Shown piece after piece: positions 1-10,835 of a DNA stretch of 64,000 nucleotides. The translations under genes were made by a program, and so were the position numbers. The notes beneath the pieces are model-generated. The model was not told the DNA's origin and searched no databases. It worked only from the letters and a program-made list of their open reading frames with translations. Numbering within the stretch: the first letter of the stretch is position 1; each line of letters starts with the position of its first letter. The stretch is from Streptomyces sp. NBC_01233 (lineage in GTDB: Bacteria > Actinomycetota > Actinomycetes > Streptomycetales > Streptomycetaceae): NCBI RefSeq assembly GCF_035989305.1, contig NZ_CP108514.1, forward strand, positions 7,048,501 to 7,112,500, written 5' to 3'.

Positions 1-3000
1 GGGCCCGGAGACGGTGGTGGGCGTCGCCCTGCCGCGGTCGGCGGACCTGGTCGCGGCCCTGCTCGGCGTACTGAAGGCGGGCGGCGCGTACCTGCCGATC
101 GACCCGAAGTACCCGAGCCGGCGCCTGGAGCACATCCTGTCCGACGCGCAGCCGGGGCTGCTGCTCACGGACGCGGCCACCGCCGGTGTCCTGCCGGAGT
201 CCGGGATCACCCGCCTGTACCTCGGCGACCTGGCCCTCGGCGGCTCCGCGGCCGGCTCCGGCGACACGGCGCCGCCGGCGGCCCTGCTGCCCGATCACGC
301 GGCGTACGTGATGTACACCTCCGGCTCGACGGGCGTGCCCAAGGGCGTGACCGTCACCCACGCCAACGTGGTCAACGGCGTGCTGCGGCTCGCCTCCACG
401 ATCGGCGTGGACTCCGGCACCCGTACGCTCGCCGGCGCCTCCGTCAACTTCGACGTCTCCGTCTTCGAGGTCTTCACCACGCTGGCGGCGGGCGGCACGG
501 TCGAGCTGGCCCGCGACGTCCTGGTCATCGGCGAGCAGGGCGGCTGGACCGGCGGCGTGATCAGCACGGTCCCCTCGGTCTTCGCCGAACTCCTCGACCA
601 GGTCAACGGCGAGATCACGGCGGACGCCGTGGTGTTCGCCGGCGAGGCGCTGCCCGCGTCCCTGGTCCGCCGGGTCCGCGAGGCCGTCCCGGGCATCCGG
701 GTGGTCAACGCCTACGGCCAGACCGAGAGCTTCTACGCCACCACCTTCGCGCTGCCGGCCGACGAGGACTGGGACACCGCGCACACCGCCCCGATCGGCG
801 CGCCCCTGGGCAACATGCGCACGTACGTCCTGGGAGCCGGCCTGAAGCCGGTGCCCGTGGGCGCCGTGGGCGAGCTCTACGTGGCGGGCAACCTGTCCCG
901 CGGCTACCACGGCCGCGCCGCGCTGACCGCCGAGCGCTTCGTCGCCGACCCGTACGGTGCGCCCGGAGCCCGGATGTACCGCACCGGCGACCTGGCCCGC
1001 TGGCGGGCCGACGGGCAGCTGGAGTACGTCGGACGGGGCGACGCCCAGCTCAAGATCCGCGGGTTCCGCATCGAGCCCGGTGAGATCGAGGCGGCGCTGA
1101 CGGCCCACCCCGGCGTGGAACACGCCGTGGTGACCGGCCAGACCGCCCCCGACGGGGCCAAGCGCCTGGTCGGCTACGTGGTCAGCTCCCCGGACTCCGG
1201 CGGCCAGGTGGACGCGCAGGGCCGGTTCGAGGCCGACATGACCTCCGGCATCACCATGCGGGAGCTGCGTCGCTTCATCACCGGACGGCTGCCCGAGTTC
1301 ATGGTCCCGGCGGTGCTCGTGCCCCTGGACCGGCTGCCACTGGCCCCCAACGGCAAGCTGGACCGCGCGGCCCTGCCCGAGCCGGACTTCACCGGTGAGA
1401 GCTACCGCCCCCCGCGGGGCCGCACCGAGGAGGTGCTGGCGGGGGTCTACTCCGAAGTGCTCGGCCTGGAACGGGTCGGCATCGACGACGACTTCTTCGC
1501 CATCGGCGGCGACAGCATCCGGTCCATCCAGATCGTCTCCCGCGCCAAGGCGCAGGGCGTCGTGGTCAACCCGCGGCAGATCTTCGAGCTGCGGACGGTC
1601 GCCGAGCTGGCCACGGCCGCCGGCAGCCAGAGCCTGGGCCCGGTCCTGGCGGAACTGGACGGCGGCGGCACCGGCGTCATGCCGCTGCCCCCGATCGCCA
1701 AGTACATGCTCGAACTGGGCAGCAGCTTCAACCGGTTCTCGATGTCCGCGGCGCTCGAACTGCCCCGGGACATCGACGAGGACGGGCTGACCGCGGTCCT
1801 GACCGCCGTGCTCGACCACCACGACATCCTGCGCTCCCGTCTCGTCCGGGGCGGCGACGGCAACCTGGAGATCGCCGCCCCCGGCACGGTCGACGCGGCC
1901 GCGCTGGTACGGAGGGTGGACTGCGCGGGCACCTGGGACGAGGCGTGGCTGGAGACGGCCAGGGCCGAACTCGACGCCGCCACCGGCCGCCTGGACCCGG
2001 CCGCCGGAGCCATGGCCCAGTTCGTCTGGTTCGCCCCGGAGCAGGGCGCCGGCCGGCTGCTGGTGGTCCTGCACCACCTCGTCGTCGACGGCGTGTCCTG
2101 GCGCATCCTGCTCCCGGACTTCGCCACGGCCTGGGAGCAGATCGGCGCGGGCTCCGCCCCGAGCCTGCCCGCGGTCGGCACCTCGGCCCGCCGCTGGGCG
2201 CACGCGCTGCTCGACGAGGCGTCCGACCCGGACCGCATCGCCGAACTGGCGCAGTGGTCCGAGCTGCTGGACTGCAACGACCCGGTCCTCGGCTCGCGGG
2301 CCCTGAACCCCGCGGTGGACGTCATGTCCACCGTGGAGACGGTCTCCCTGGAACTGCCGGAGCAGGTCACCGAGGCGCTCCTGACCACGGTCCCCACCGC
2401 CTTCCACGGCGGGGTCAACGACGGCCTCCTGGCCGCCCTCGCGCTCGCGGTGACGCAGTGGCGCGCGGACCGGGGGGTCGAGGAGTCCTCGACGCTGATC
2501 CGGCTCGAAGGACACGGCCGCGAGGAGCAGGTCGTGCCCGGCGCCGACCTCTCCCGCACGGTCGGCTGGTTCACCAGCATGTTCCCCGTGCGGCTGGACC
2601 TCGGCGGGCACGACGTGCAGGAGGCACTCGCCGGCGGCGCCGCCGCGGGCGGCGTGCTCAAGACCGTGAAGGAACAGCTCCTGGCCATCCCCGACAAGGG
2701 CGTCGGCTTCGGCCTCCTGCGGTACCTCAACCCGTCCACCGCCGCCGAACTCGACTGGCGGGCCACCCCCCAGATCTCGTTCAACTACCTGGGAAGGGTC
2801 GCCGCCGACGACACCGCCGACGGGCAGCAGGGCGCCGGCTGGAACCTGGCCGCCGACGCGCTCGGCCTGGCCGCGGACCTGGACGCGGACATGCCCGCGC
2901 TCTCCACGGTCGAGATCAGCGCCTACGTCACCGACACCGCCAAGGGCCCGCGCTTCAACGCCCGGGTCTCCTACCCGGCCGGTGTGCTCACGCAGGCCGA

Positions 3001-6000
3001 GACCCAGGCACTCGCCGACCTGTGGGTCCGCGCCCTGGAGGGCTTCGCCCACCACGTCGCCACCCCCGGCGCCGGCGGCCTGACCCCCTCGGACGTGCCG
3101 CTGGTCCGCATGACCCAGGGCGAGATCGAGAACTGGGAGGCGCAGTACCCGGGTCTGGCCGACGTCTGGCCGCTGACCCCCCTGCAGTTCGGCCTGCTCT
3201 TCGAGACCATGCGCCTGGAGGAGGACGCCTTCGACCCGCACATCGTGCAGGTGGCCTTCCACGTCCAGGGTCGGGTCGACCCGGCCCGGATGCGGGTCGC
3301 GGCGCAGGCGCTCCTCGACCGGTACGCCAACCTGCGTACCGCCTTCGTCACCGACGCGAGCGGCGACCTCACCCAGCTCGTCCTCGACGAGGTCGAACTG
3401 CCCTGGCGGGTCGCCGACCTCCGCGGGCTGGACGAAGCGGGCCGCGAGGAGGGGCTGGAGCGGATCCTCGCCGAGGACCACTACGCGCAGTTCGACCCGG
3501 CGAAGCCGCCGATGCTGCGGGCCTCGCTGGTCCAGCTGGCGGAGGAGACCTCCGAGCTGGTGCTGACGGTGCACCACGCGCTCTTCGACGGATGGTCGTT
3601 CCCCCTGCTCGTACGGGACCTCGCGTACCTGTACGCGGCCGAGGGCGACGCGTCCGAGCAGCCGCGCGTGCCCGAGTACCGGGAGTTCCTGCGCTGGCTG
3701 TCCCGGCGGGACGACAAGGCGGCCGCCGCGGCCTGGGCCAAGGAGATGGAGGGGGTCGGCGAAGCCACCCTGCTCGCCGCCGAGACCCCGCAGGACGCGG
3801 GCGACGACGCCCGCGTCGGACAGGTCGACGTCCCGCTGCCGCTGGACGAGGCCCGTGCGCTCAAGAAGCGCGCCGCCGAACTGGGCGTGTCGATGGGCAC
3901 CCTGGTCCAGGGCGTGTGGGCGCTGATGCTCGGCCAGCTCACCGGAAAGCGGGACGTGATCTTCGGAACCACGGTCTCCGGCCGCCCGGCGGAGGTGCCC
4001 GGCGTCGACCAGATGGTGGGTCTGTTCGTCAACTCCCTGCCCATCCGCGCCGAGTACGCGCCGAGCGACACGCTCGGCCAGGTGCTGAAGGACCTCCAGG
4101 AGCGCCAGACCGCGCTGCTGGACCACCACCACTTCGGGCTGCACCGCATCCAGCGGGAGGCCGGCCTGAAGGAGCTCTTCAACACGATCGTGCTGTTCCA
4201 GTCCTTCCCGGTCGACAAGGAGGCCCTGGGCGCGGCCAACACCGCGGCGGGCGTCTCGTTCACCGGCATCCGCCCGTCCGCCGGCGCCGCCTACCTGGTG
4301 GGCCTGGCGGCCGACGCCGAGCCGTACCTGCGCATGATCCTGCAGTACCAGCGGCAGGCCATCAGCGCGCAGACGGTGGAGCGGATCGCCGAGCGGGTGC
4401 TGCACATCCTGCGGCAGCTGATCGCCGACCCGGAGATCCCGGTGGGCGCGCTGGACGTGCTCCACGAGGCCGAGCGCGACCGGCTCCTCCTCGCCTTCAA
4501 CCAGACGGCGACGCAGACCCCGGCCCTCACGCTGCCCGCTCTGTTCGAGCGGAAGGCCGCCGAGACGCCGGACGAGATCGCGGTGCTCTTCGAGGACGAG
4601 AAGGTGACCTACGGGGAACTGGACGCGCGGGCCAACCGGCTGGCGCGGGCCCTCGTCGAGCGCGGTGTCGGACCGGAGACGGTCGTGGGCGTGGCCCTGC
4701 GGCGCTCGCCGCAGTGGCCCGTCGCGGTCCTCGCCGTGACCAAGGCGGGCGGCGCCTACCTGCCGCTCGACCCGGCCTACCCGGCCGACCGGCTCACGTA
4801 CATGGTCGAGGACTCGGCGATCGGGCTGATCCTGACCGACGGGGCCACGGCGGACCGGCTGCCCGACCTGCCCTCGCAGCTGCTGGTCCTGGACGCCCCG
4901 GAGTTCGCCGAGGCCCTGGCCGGCACCGACGGCGCCGTGCTGACCGACGCGCAGCGGCTGAGCCCGCTCGTGGTGGCCAACACCGCCTACGTCATCTACA
5001 CCTCGGGATCCACGGGCCGGCCGAAGGGCGTGGCCGTCACGCACACGGGCTTCGCCAACATGGTCGCGGAGGTGACGGAGCTGCTCGGCATCACCGCCGG
5101 GAGCCGGGTCCTGCAGTTCGCCTCGCCGAGCTTCGACATCTCCGTCGCCGAGATGTGCATGTCCCTGTTCGCCGGGGGCGCCCTGGTCATGGCGGACCCG
5201 GACCGGCTCACGCCGGGAGCCCCGCTCGCCGAGACCGCCGACACGTACGGGGTGACCCACGCGATCCTGACGCCCACGGTGCTGGCCGCCATGCCGGCGG
5301 GCTCGCTGTCCAGCGTCGCCTCGCTGATGGTGGCCGGTGAGGCCACCTCGCCGGAGCTGGTGGCCACCTGGTCCGCCGGACGCCGGATGTTCAACGGCTA
5401 CGGTCCGACGGAGACCACCATCGGCGCGACGGTGAGCGAGCTCACCGCCGAGGGCGCCGTGTCGATCGGCCGCCCCATCCGCAACACCCGGGTGTACGTG
5501 CTGGACACCGCACTGCGGCCGGTCCTGCCGGGCGTGCCCGGTGAGCTCTACATCGCCGGCGCGGGTCTGACCCGCGGCTACGTCGGACGGCCGGACCTGA
5601 CCACCCAGCGGTACGTGGCCTGCCCGTTCGGCGAGCCCGGCGAGCGGATGTACCGCACCGGCGACCTGGTCGAGTGGACGCGGGACGGCGAGCTGGTGTT
5701 CCGCGGACGCACGGACAACCAGGTCAAGATCCGCGGCTTCCGCATCGAGCTGGGCGAGATCGAGTCCGCGCTGGCGGCCCACCCGACGGTGGACCACGGC
5801 GTGGTCACCGCCCGGGACAACCTGGCCGGCGACAAGCAGCTCGTCGCCTACGTCGTCCCCGCACCGGGCGAGAGCGTGGTGGCCGAGGCCCTGCGCAAGC
5901 ACCTCACCGGCCGAATGCCGGAGTACATGGTTCCGTCGGCCTTCGTCACGCTGGAGCAGCTCCCGCTCACCCCGAACGGCAAGCTGGACCGGGAGGCCCT

Positions 6001-7003
6001 GCCCGACCCGGAGTTCACCGGCGGAGCGGACTACCGGGCCCCGCGCAACCCGCTGGAGACCACCCTCGCGAAGCTGTTCGCCGAGGCGCTCGAACTGGAG
6101 AAGGTCGGCATCGACGACGACTTCTTCGACCTCGGCGGTCACTCGCTGCGCCTGACCCGCCTGATCAGCCGGATCCGCGCGGTCCTCGGGGCCAAGGTCC
6201 CGATCCGCGTGATGTTCGGCGCCACCACGGTGGCGAAGCTGGCCGAGTACCTGGAGTCCCAGGTCAAGACCGCCCAGGCGCCCGTCTTCGCCGACCCGTT
6301 CGCGGTCGTCCTGCCGATGCGCACCGAAGGCACGAAGCCGCCCCTGTGGTTCATCCACCCGGGTGTCGGACTGTGCTGGTCCTACGTCGGCCTCGCCCAG
6401 CTCCTCGGCGACCGGCCGGTGTACGGAATCCAGGGCCGCGGCTTCGACGGCACGGGCCGGGCCGGGTCCACCCAGGCGATGCTCGACGACTACCTGGAGC
6501 AGATCCTGGCGGTCCAGCCGGAGGGCCCGTACCACTTCGTCGGGCACTCCACGGGCGGCACCTACGCCCACGCCCTCGCCGCGGCGCTGAAGCAGCGGGG
6601 ACACGAGGTGGCGCTGCTGGCCCTCATGGACAGCCCGCCGAGCGGCTGGTTCCGGCACATCGAGGACCCGGTGAACATGCCGGAGGTCCGCGAGTTCTTC
6701 AAGGAGTTCTTCATCGGCTCCGGAGTGGACGAGGACCGCGAGGCGCTGGTGGAGAACGGCAGCCACCTCTTCAAGTCGCACGCCGAGATGCTGCTGGAGT
6801 GGGACTCGCCCGTCTACGACGGCGACGCGGTGTTCTTCAACGCCACGCAGAACCCGGACGAGTCCTACGCGGCGATCTGGGCCCCGCACATCGGCGGAAC
6901 CATCCACGAACACGACATCGACGCCACGCACATGGGCATGCCGAAGGCGCAGCCCGCGGCCGAGATCGCCCGCATCATCAACCTCCACCTTGAGGGGAAC
7001 TGA
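1..7003 (+). CDS. NRPS, C-terminal part: A-T-E-C-A-T-TE (5' end outside window)
   Basis: The gene is open at the left edge, entering in an adenylation domain. Order by position: A1 to about 1400 (YTSGSTG at about 315), T1 with a GGDS phosphopantetheine motif near 1510, an epimerisation domain to about 3000 (HHLVVDG near 2075, then the E-type EGHGRE and NYLGR motifs), a condensation domain to 4470 (intact HHALFDG near 3575), A2 at 4540-6000, T2 with GGHSL near 6135, and a thioesterase with GHSTGG near 6541 and a late His. The A1 pocket, aligned by eye to GrsA, reads D-V-F-T-V-A-A-Y-A-K, which resembles piperazic-acid domains; with the E domain this implies D-piperazate. The A2 pocket reads about D-I-A-L-M-A-G-I-G-K, which I do not recognise. 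These are the last two residues loaded, and the TE should release or macrocyclise the product. A P450 follows 2 bases after the stop codon. Confidence 0.95.
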   Translation, partial: GPETVVGVALPRSADLVAALLGVLKAGGAYLPIDPKYPSRRLEHILSDAQPGLLLTDAATAGVLPESGITRLYLGDLALGGSAAGSGDTAPPAALLPDHAAYVMYTSGSTGVPKGVTVTHANVVNGVLRLASTIGVDSGTRTLAGASVNFDVSVFEVFTTLAAGGTVELARDVLVIGEQGGWTGGVISTVPSVFAELLDQVNGEITADAVVFAGEALPASLVRRVREAVPGIRVVNAYGQTESFYATTFALPADEDWDTAHTAPIGAPLGNMRTYVLGAGLKPVPVGAVGELYVAGNLSRGYHGRAALTAERFVADPYGAPGARMYRTGDLARWRADGQLEYVGRGDAQLKIRGFRIEPGEIEAALTAHPGVEHAVVTGQTAPDGAKRLVGYVVSSPDSGGQVDAQGRFEADMTSGITMRELRRFITGRLPEFMVPAVLVPLDRLPLAPNGKLDRAALPEPDFTGESYRPPRGRTEEVLAGVYSEVLGLERVGIDDDFFAIGGDSIRSIQIVSRAKAQGVVVNPRQIFELRTVAELATAAGSQSLGPVLAELDGGGTGVMPLPPIAKYMLELGSSFNRFSMSAALELPRDIDEDGLTAVLTAVLDHHDILRSRLVRGGDGNLEIAAPGTVDAAALVRRVDCAGTWDEAWLETARAELDAATGRLDPAAGAMAQFVWFAPEQGAGRLLVVLHHLVVDGVSWRILLPDFATAWEQIGAGSAPSLPAVGTSARRWAHALLDEASDPDRIAELAQWSELLDCNDPVLGSRALNPAVDVMSTVETVSLELPEQVTEALLTTVPTAFHGGVNDGLLAALALAVTQWRADRGVEESSTLIRLEGHGREEQVVPGADLSRTVGWFTSMFPVRLDLGGHDVQEALAGGAAAGGVLKTVKEQLLAIPDKGVGFGLLRYLNPSTAAELDWRATPQISFNYLGRVAADDTADGQQGAGWNLAADALGLAADLDADMPALSTVEISAYVTDTAKGPRFNARVSYPAGVLTQAETQALADLWVRALEGFAHHVATPGAGGLTPSDVPLVRMTQGEIENWEAQYPGLADVWPLTPLQFGLLFETMRLEEDAFDPHIVQVAFHVQGRVDPARMRVAAQALLDRYANLRTAFVTDASGDLTQLVLDEVELPWRVADLRGLDEAGREEGLERILAEDHYAQFDPAKPPMLRASLVQLAEETSELVLTVHHALFDGWSFPLLVRDLAYLYAAEGDASEQPRVPEYREFLRWLSRRDDKAAAAAWAKEMEGVGEATLLAAETPQDAGDDARVGQVDVPLPLDEARALKKRAAELGVSMGTLVQGVWALMLGQLTGKRDVIFGTTVSGRPAEVPGVDQMVGLFVNSLPIRAEYAPSDTLGQVLKDLQERQTALLDHHHFGLHRIQREAGLKELFNTIVLFQSFPVDKEALGAANTAAGVSFTGIRPSAGAAYLVGLAADAEPYLRMILQYQRQAISAQTVERIAERVLHILRQLIADPEIPVGALDVLHEAERDRLLLAFNQTATQTPALTLPALFERKAAETPDEIAVLFEDEKVTYGELDARANRLARALVERGVGPETVVGVALRRSPQWPVAVLAVTKAGGAYLPLDPAYPADRLTYMVEDSAIGLILTDGATADRLPDLPSQLLVLDAPEFAEALAGTDGAVLTDAQRLSPLVVANTAYVIYTSGSTGRPKGVAVTHTGFANMVAEVTELLGITAGSRVLQFASPSFDISVAEMCMSLFAGGALVMADPDRLTPGAPLAETADTYGVTHAILTPTVLAAMPAGSLSSVASLMVAGEATSPELVATWSAGRRMFNGYGPTETTIGATVSELTAEGAVSIGRPIRNTRVYVLDTALRPVLPGVPGELYIAGAGLTRGYVGRPDLTTQRYVACPFGEPGERMYRTGDLVEWTRDGELVFRGRTDNQVKIRGFRIELGEIESALAAHPTVDHGVVTARDNLAGDKQLVAYVVPAPGESVVAEALRKHLTGRMPEYMVPSAFVTLEQLPLTPNGKLDREALPDPEFTGGADYRAPRNPLETTLAKLFAEALELEKVGIDDDFFDLGGHSLRLTRLISRIRAVLGAKVPIRVMFGATTVAKLAEYLESQVKTAQAPVFADPFAVVLPMRTEGTKPPLWFIHPGVGLCWSYVGLAQLLGDRPVYGIQGRGFDGTGRAGSTQAMLDDYLEQILAVQPEGPYHFVGHSTGGTYAHALAAALKQRGHEVALLALMDSPPSGWFRHIEDPVNMPEVREFFKEFFIGSGVDEDREALVENGSHLFKSHAEMLLEWDSPVYDGDAVFFNATQNPDESYAAIWAPHIGGTIHEHDIDATHMGMPKAQPAAEIARIINLHLEGN

Positions 7004-7005
7004 CC

Positions 7006-8238
7006 ATGACCGGGACATCCGCCGGCGCGGACGCGAAGGAAGCGGCGGCCTTCGTCGACCGCATGGGCATCAATCCGGAGTTCTTCTGGCTGCGCGGCCA
7101 CACGCCCGAGCACCCGGTCGAGGTCAACGACTACGGCATCGTCAACGTGTACGGGTACAAGGAGGTGCTGGAGGTCGTCGGCAATCCGGGGACGTTCTCC
7201 AGCGACGTCGCCGAACTGATCGCGGGCGACGTGGAGATCGACCCCGAGTTCAGCGACGGCACCCTGCTCCAGTCCGACCCGCCGGACCACACCAAGCTGC
7301 GCAAGATCATCAGCAAGGCGTTCACCCGCGGGATGGTCGCGGCCCTGGAGCCGCGCATGGTCGAGATCACCCACGAACTGCTCGACGCGGTGGACGGCCA
7401 GGACAGCATCGAGATGGTCGACGACCTCGCCTACCCGATGCCGATCATCGTCATCTCCGAGCTGCTCGGCGTACCGCAGAGCGACCGCGACCTGTTCAAG
7501 ACGTGGGTCGACCGGATGGCCCACAGCGCGGTCGCCCTCACCTCCGGCGACCGGGACCTGGACGAGGACGTCGACGCCCAGGCCGCCATGCGCGTGGTCC
7601 CGGAGATGTTCCAGTACCTCCGGGAGCACGCCGCCGAGCGCCGGCTCAAGCCGCGCGAGGACCTGCTGACCAAACTGGTCGAGGCGGAGGTCGACGGGGA
7701 GCGGCTCAGCGACAACGCGGTGGTGAACTTCGCCAACGAGCTGCTCGTCGTCGGCCACGCCACCACCAGCGCGCTGCTCGGCAACACCCTGCTGTGCCTG
7801 GACGCCTACCCGGAGCACCTGGCCGCCGTCCGCGGGAACCCGGACCTCACGCCCGGTCTGATCGAGGAGTCGCTGCGCTACCTGAGCCCGATCGCGACGG
7901 CCTACAAGGCCTGCGTCGCCGAGGGCGAGCTCGCCGGCGTCAAGGTGCACCCGGGGCAGCTGGTCGCCATCTCGCTGTCGGCGGCCAACCGGGACGAGCG
8001 CCAGTTCACCCGCCCGCACCTGTTCGACCCGTACCGCGACCCCAATCCGCACATCGGCTTCGGCCGGGGCATCCACTTCTGCCTCGGCGCCCCGCTGGCC
8101 CGGATGGAGGGCCGGATCGCGACGGACATCCTGCTGGACCGCTTCCCGAAGATGCGGACGGACCCGGACAACCCGCCGACCTTCCTGCCGCTGCCCCACG
8201 TCATCTCGACCTCGGAGCTTCCGCTCCTCGTCCGATGA
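7006..8238 (+). CDS. Cytochrome P450 (tandem copy 1)
   Basis: A 410-residue class I bacterial P450. It has the ExxR region (EESLRYLSP), an I-helix with VGHATTS in the oxygen-activation position, and the heme loop FGRGIHFCLGAP with the Cys ligand. The start is the ATG 2 bases after the NRPS stop; the GAGGGG ribosome binding site lies inside the NRPS end, so the two are translationally coupled. It is clearly paralogous to the next P450: the heme loop and following helix are nearly identical. In related piperazate clusters such as himastatin, P450s of this kind hydroxylate or couple residues of the finished or carrier-bound peptide. Here the substrate is unknown, either the peptide released by the adjacent TE or an assembly-line intermediate. 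Confidence 0.93.
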   Translation: MTGTSAGADAKEAAAFVDRMGINPEFFWLRGHTPEHPVEVNDYGIVNVYGYKEVLEVVGNPGTFSSDVAELIAGDVEIDPEFSDGTLLQSDPPDHTKLRKIISKAFTRGMVAALEPRMVEITHELLDAVDGQDSIEMVDDLAYPMPIIVISELLGVPQSDRDLFKTWVDRMAHSAVALTSGDRDLDEDVDAQAAMRVVPEMFQYLREHAAERRLKPREDLLTKLVEAEVDGERLSDNAVVNFANELLVVGHATTSALLGNTLLCLDAYPEHLAAVRGNPDLTPGLIEESLRYLSPIATAYKACVAEGELAGVKVHPGQLVAISLSAANRDERQFTRPHLFDPYRDPNPHIGFGRGIHFCLGAPLARMEGRIATDILLDRFPKMRTDPDNPPTFLPLPHVISTSELPLLVR

Positions 8239-8285
8239 GGCGCCGACCCGCGGCCCCCGACCGGGCCGGTGAAGGAGAACCCCCG

Positions 8286-9497
8286 ATGAGCAGCACGCGC
8301 AGCACGCCCAGCCCCCTCGACAAGTGGGAGATGCATCCACGGCATTTCTGGCTGCGCGGGATCCAGCCCGAGGCGCCGATCGAGTACGACCCCGAGGTCG
8401 GGATGTGGCACGTCTACGGGTACCCGGAGACGCTCGAGATCCTCAGCGATCCCGCGACGTACTCCTCCGAGGTGGCCGCGCGCTACGTCAGCCCCGAACA
8501 GGCCGAGGTCGCCTTCGACGGGAACCTGACCCAGGCGGACCCGCCGGAGCACCAGAAGCTGCGCAAGCTGGTGGGCCGCACCTTCACCCTGAAGATGGTG
8601 GCCGAGCTCGAATCGCGCATCACCGCGCTCACCCACGAGCTGCTCGACGAGGTCGAGGGCGACACCTTCGACCTCGCGGAGGCACTGGCCTACCCGCTGC
8701 CCGTGATCGTCATCTGCGACATGCTCGGCATCCCCCGCGAGGACCGCGAGCTCCTCAAGGAGTGGGCCGACCAGTCGCTCATGGCGAGCACCCAGCTCAC
8801 CACGCACCAGGGCGACAAGGCGCAGGAGGAGTCCCTCGACACCCAGGCCGAAGCGGCCATGGCGATGGGCTTCTACATCCTCGACCTGGTCACCCAGCGC
8901 CGCGCCGAGCCGCAGGAGGACCTCCTGTCCCGGCTCGTCGAGGCGGAGGTCGACGGGGAGCGGCTCACCGACCGGCAGATCGTCAACTTCGCCAATCTGC
9001 TCATCTCGGCCGGCCACATCACCACCACCATGCTGCTGGGCAACACCATCCTGTGCCTGGACGCCTTCCCGGACGTCGACGAACGGGTGCGGAAGGACCG
9101 GTCGCTGGTGCCGACCCTGCTGGAGGAGTCGCTGCGCTACCTGAGCCCGCTCGCCGCGGGCTACCGGGTCACCACGCGCGACGTGGAGATCGCCGGGGTC
9201 AAGGTGCCCGAGGGCGACGTGCTGGAGGTCTGGTTCTCGGCCGCCAACCGGGACGCCCGGGTGTTCGAGAACCCGGACGTCTTCGACCCGGCCCGCAATC
9301 CCAACCCGCAGATCGGCTTCGGCCGGGGCATCCACTTCTGCCTCGGCGCACCGCTCGCGCGGCTGGAGGGCCGGATCGCGATGAACATCCTGTTCGACCG
9401 CTTCCCGAAGCTGCGGGTGGACCCGGACGACAAGCCGACCTTCCTCACGTCCCCGGAGTTCACCGGGGTCTGGAAGCTGCCGATCCGGGTGAACTAG
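8286..9497 (+). CDS. Cytochrome P450 (tandem copy 2)
   Basis: A 403-residue P450. It has an SAGHITTT I-helix, EESLRYLSP (ExxR), and the FGRGIHFCLGAP heme-binding Cys loop. The start is the ATG at 8286 behind a GAAGGAG ribosome binding site; longer in-frame starts lie inside the previous gene. It shares long identical stretches with the upstream P450 (both have GIHFCLGAPLAR and an EAEVDGERL segment), which points to tandem duplication followed by divergence in the N-terminal and substrate-recognition parts. It is the last gene of the first unit: a perfect 20-bp hairpin follows 24 bases after the stop. It is probably a peptide-tailoring oxidase; its substrate cannot be read from the sequence. 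Confidence 0.93.
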   Translation: MSSTRSTPSPLDKWEMHPRHFWLRGIQPEAPIEYDPEVGMWHVYGYPETLEILSDPATYSSEVAARYVSPEQAEVAFDGNLTQADPPEHQKLRKLVGRTFTLKMVAELESRITALTHELLDEVEGDTFDLAEALAYPLPVIVICDMLGIPREDRELLKEWADQSLMASTQLTTHQGDKAQEESLDTQAEAAMAMGFYILDLVTQRRAEPQEDLLSRLVEAEVDGERLTDRQIVNFANLLISAGHITTTMLLGNTILCLDAFPDVDERVRKDRSLVPTLLEESLRYLSPLAAGYRVTTRDVEIAGVKVPEGDVLEVWFSAANRDARVFENPDVFDPARNPNPQIGFGRGIHFCLGAPLARLEGRIAMNILFDRFPKLRVDPDDKPTFLTSPEFTGVWKLPIRVN

Positions 9498-9520
9498 CCC
9501 CCCGTACCCCCCCACACGAC

Positions 9521-9565
9521 CCCGTGAGGCATACGCCGGCAGCGCGCCGGCGTATGCCTCACGGG
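9521..9565 (+). terminator. Perfect 20-bp hairpin terminator
   Basis: A 20-base arm at 9521-9540 is exactly complementary to 9546-9565, with a 5-base loop. It lies 24 bases after the second P450 and 62 bases before the FAD monooxygenase, so it should end the NRPS-P450-P450 transcript and make the next genes a separate unit. There is no T run, as is usual in Streptomyces. Confidence 0.8.
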
Positions 9566-9626
9566 CGGTCTCCACTGGGCACGACGACACCGGCCACCGC
9601 GGCCGGCGCAGGACAAGGAGCATCTC

Positions 9627-10835
9627 TTGACCCACTACGACGTGATTGTGGTCGGCGCCCGGTGCGCCGGGGCTCCGGCCGCGATGCTGCTCGCGCGCGC
9701 CGGCTACCGGGTGCTCATGGTCGAGCGCGGCACCTTCCCCAAGGACACCCTCTCCACGCTCTACATCCATCAGCCCGGCGTCGCCTCCCTCGCCCGGTGG
9801 GGCCTGCTCCCCGCGGTGGCGGCCACCGGCGCCCCCGCCCTCGACCACGTCCGCTACACCCACGGCGACATCCGGCTCGACGGCTGCTCCTGGGCCGCCG
9901 ACGGGCAGCGTGCCGCCTACGCGCCCCGCCGCTACCTGCTCGACCCGATCCTCGCGCAGGGCGCAGTCGACGCGGGCGTCGAATTCCGCGAGAACTGCTC
10001 CGTGAGCGACCTCGTCTTCGACGGCGACCGCGTCGTCGGCGTCCGGCTCGGCTCCACCGGTACCGTCGAGCGGGCCACGCTCGTCGTCGGCGCCGACGGC
10101 ATGCGCTCCACCGTCGCGGCGAAGGCCGGCGCCCCGCTCGTCGTCGAGGACCCCACCTCGACGTGCGCCTACTACTCCTACTGGTCCGGCCTCCAGCCCG
10201 GATTCAGGCTGTACGACACCCCCGGGCACTGGGTCGGCACCGTGCCGACCAACGACGGGGCGACGCTCGTCGCCGGCTACCTCCCCCAGGACCAGTTCCA
10301 CAGCGTGCGCGGCGACGCCCTGAACGCCCTGCTCGCCAACGTGGAGAAGACCGCCCCCGAACTGCGGGAGGAAATGGCGGGCGGCGCCCGCCTGGAGCGC
10401 GTCTACGGCACCGGCGACCAGCGCAACTTCTTCCGGCAGGCCGCCGGGCCCGGCTGGGTGCTCGTCGGCGACGCCGCCCACCACAAGGACTCGATCACCG
10501 CGCGCGGGATCACCGACGGCTTCTACCAGGCCCAGCTGCTCGCGGACTGCATCGGCGATGGCCTCCACGACCCCGACCGGCTGCGGACGGCCCTCGACAC
10601 CTACGCCGGACAGCGGATGGAGGCCCTCACGCCCGAATACCGCGCCACCCTCAAGACGGCCCGGCTGGACCCGCCCGCCCACCACGTGGACCTGCTGCGC
10701 GCCATCGCCACCAGCCGCGAACTGACGGACCGGTACTTCTCCACGCTGTCCGGTGTCTGCCCGCTCGACGAATTCGTCACCCCCGAACTGCTCGACCTGA
10801 TGGAAGAGATGGACATGGAAGGAATGAAGGGATGA
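9627..10835 (+). CDS. FAD-dependent monooxygenase
   Basis: A 402-residue flavoprotein of the class A aromatic-monooxygenase/geranylgeranyl-reductase-like fold. It has an N-terminal VVGARCAGAPAA dinucleotide fold (the third Gly of GxGxxG is Ala-like), an ADGMRS motif near residue 160, and the FAD ribose motif LVGDAAHHKD near residue 285. No halogenase WxWxIP motif is present. The start is the TTG at 9627, six bases after a clear AAGGAG; no ATG fits as well. Its end overlaps the next NRPS gene by ATGA, so the two are made together. That suggests it acts on the amino acid tethered to that C*-A-T protein, or on the free precursor; this is inference from coupling only. Confidence 0.88.
   Translation: MTHYDVIVVGARCAGAPAAMLLARAGYRVLMVERGTFPKDTLSTLYIHQPGVASLARWGLLPAVAATGAPALDHVRYTHGDIRLDGCSWAADGQRAAYAPRRYLLDPILAQGAVDAGVEFRENCSVSDLVFDGDRVVGVRLGSTGTVERATLVVGADGMRSTVAAKAGAPLVVEDPTSTCAYYSYWSGLQPGFRLYDTPGHWVGTVPTNDGATLVAGYLPQDQFHSVRGDALNALLANVEKTAPELREEMAGGARLERVYGTGDQRNFFRQAAGPGWVLVGDAAHHKDSITARGITDGFYQAQLLADCIGDGLHDPDRLRTALDTYAGQRMEALTPEYRATLKTARLDPPAHHVDLLRAIATSRELTDRYFSTLSGVCPLDEFVTPELLDLMEEMDMEGMKG

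Noticed and set aside
1945..5340. A 1131-codon ORF in another plus frame of the NRPS
   Set aside because: It is an Arg/Pro/Gly-rich shadow frame with no motifs; the overlapping frame has every NRPS core motif.
9627..10835. Flavin-dependent halogenase
   Set aside because: The WxWxIP motif and the halogenase active-site Lys region are absent.
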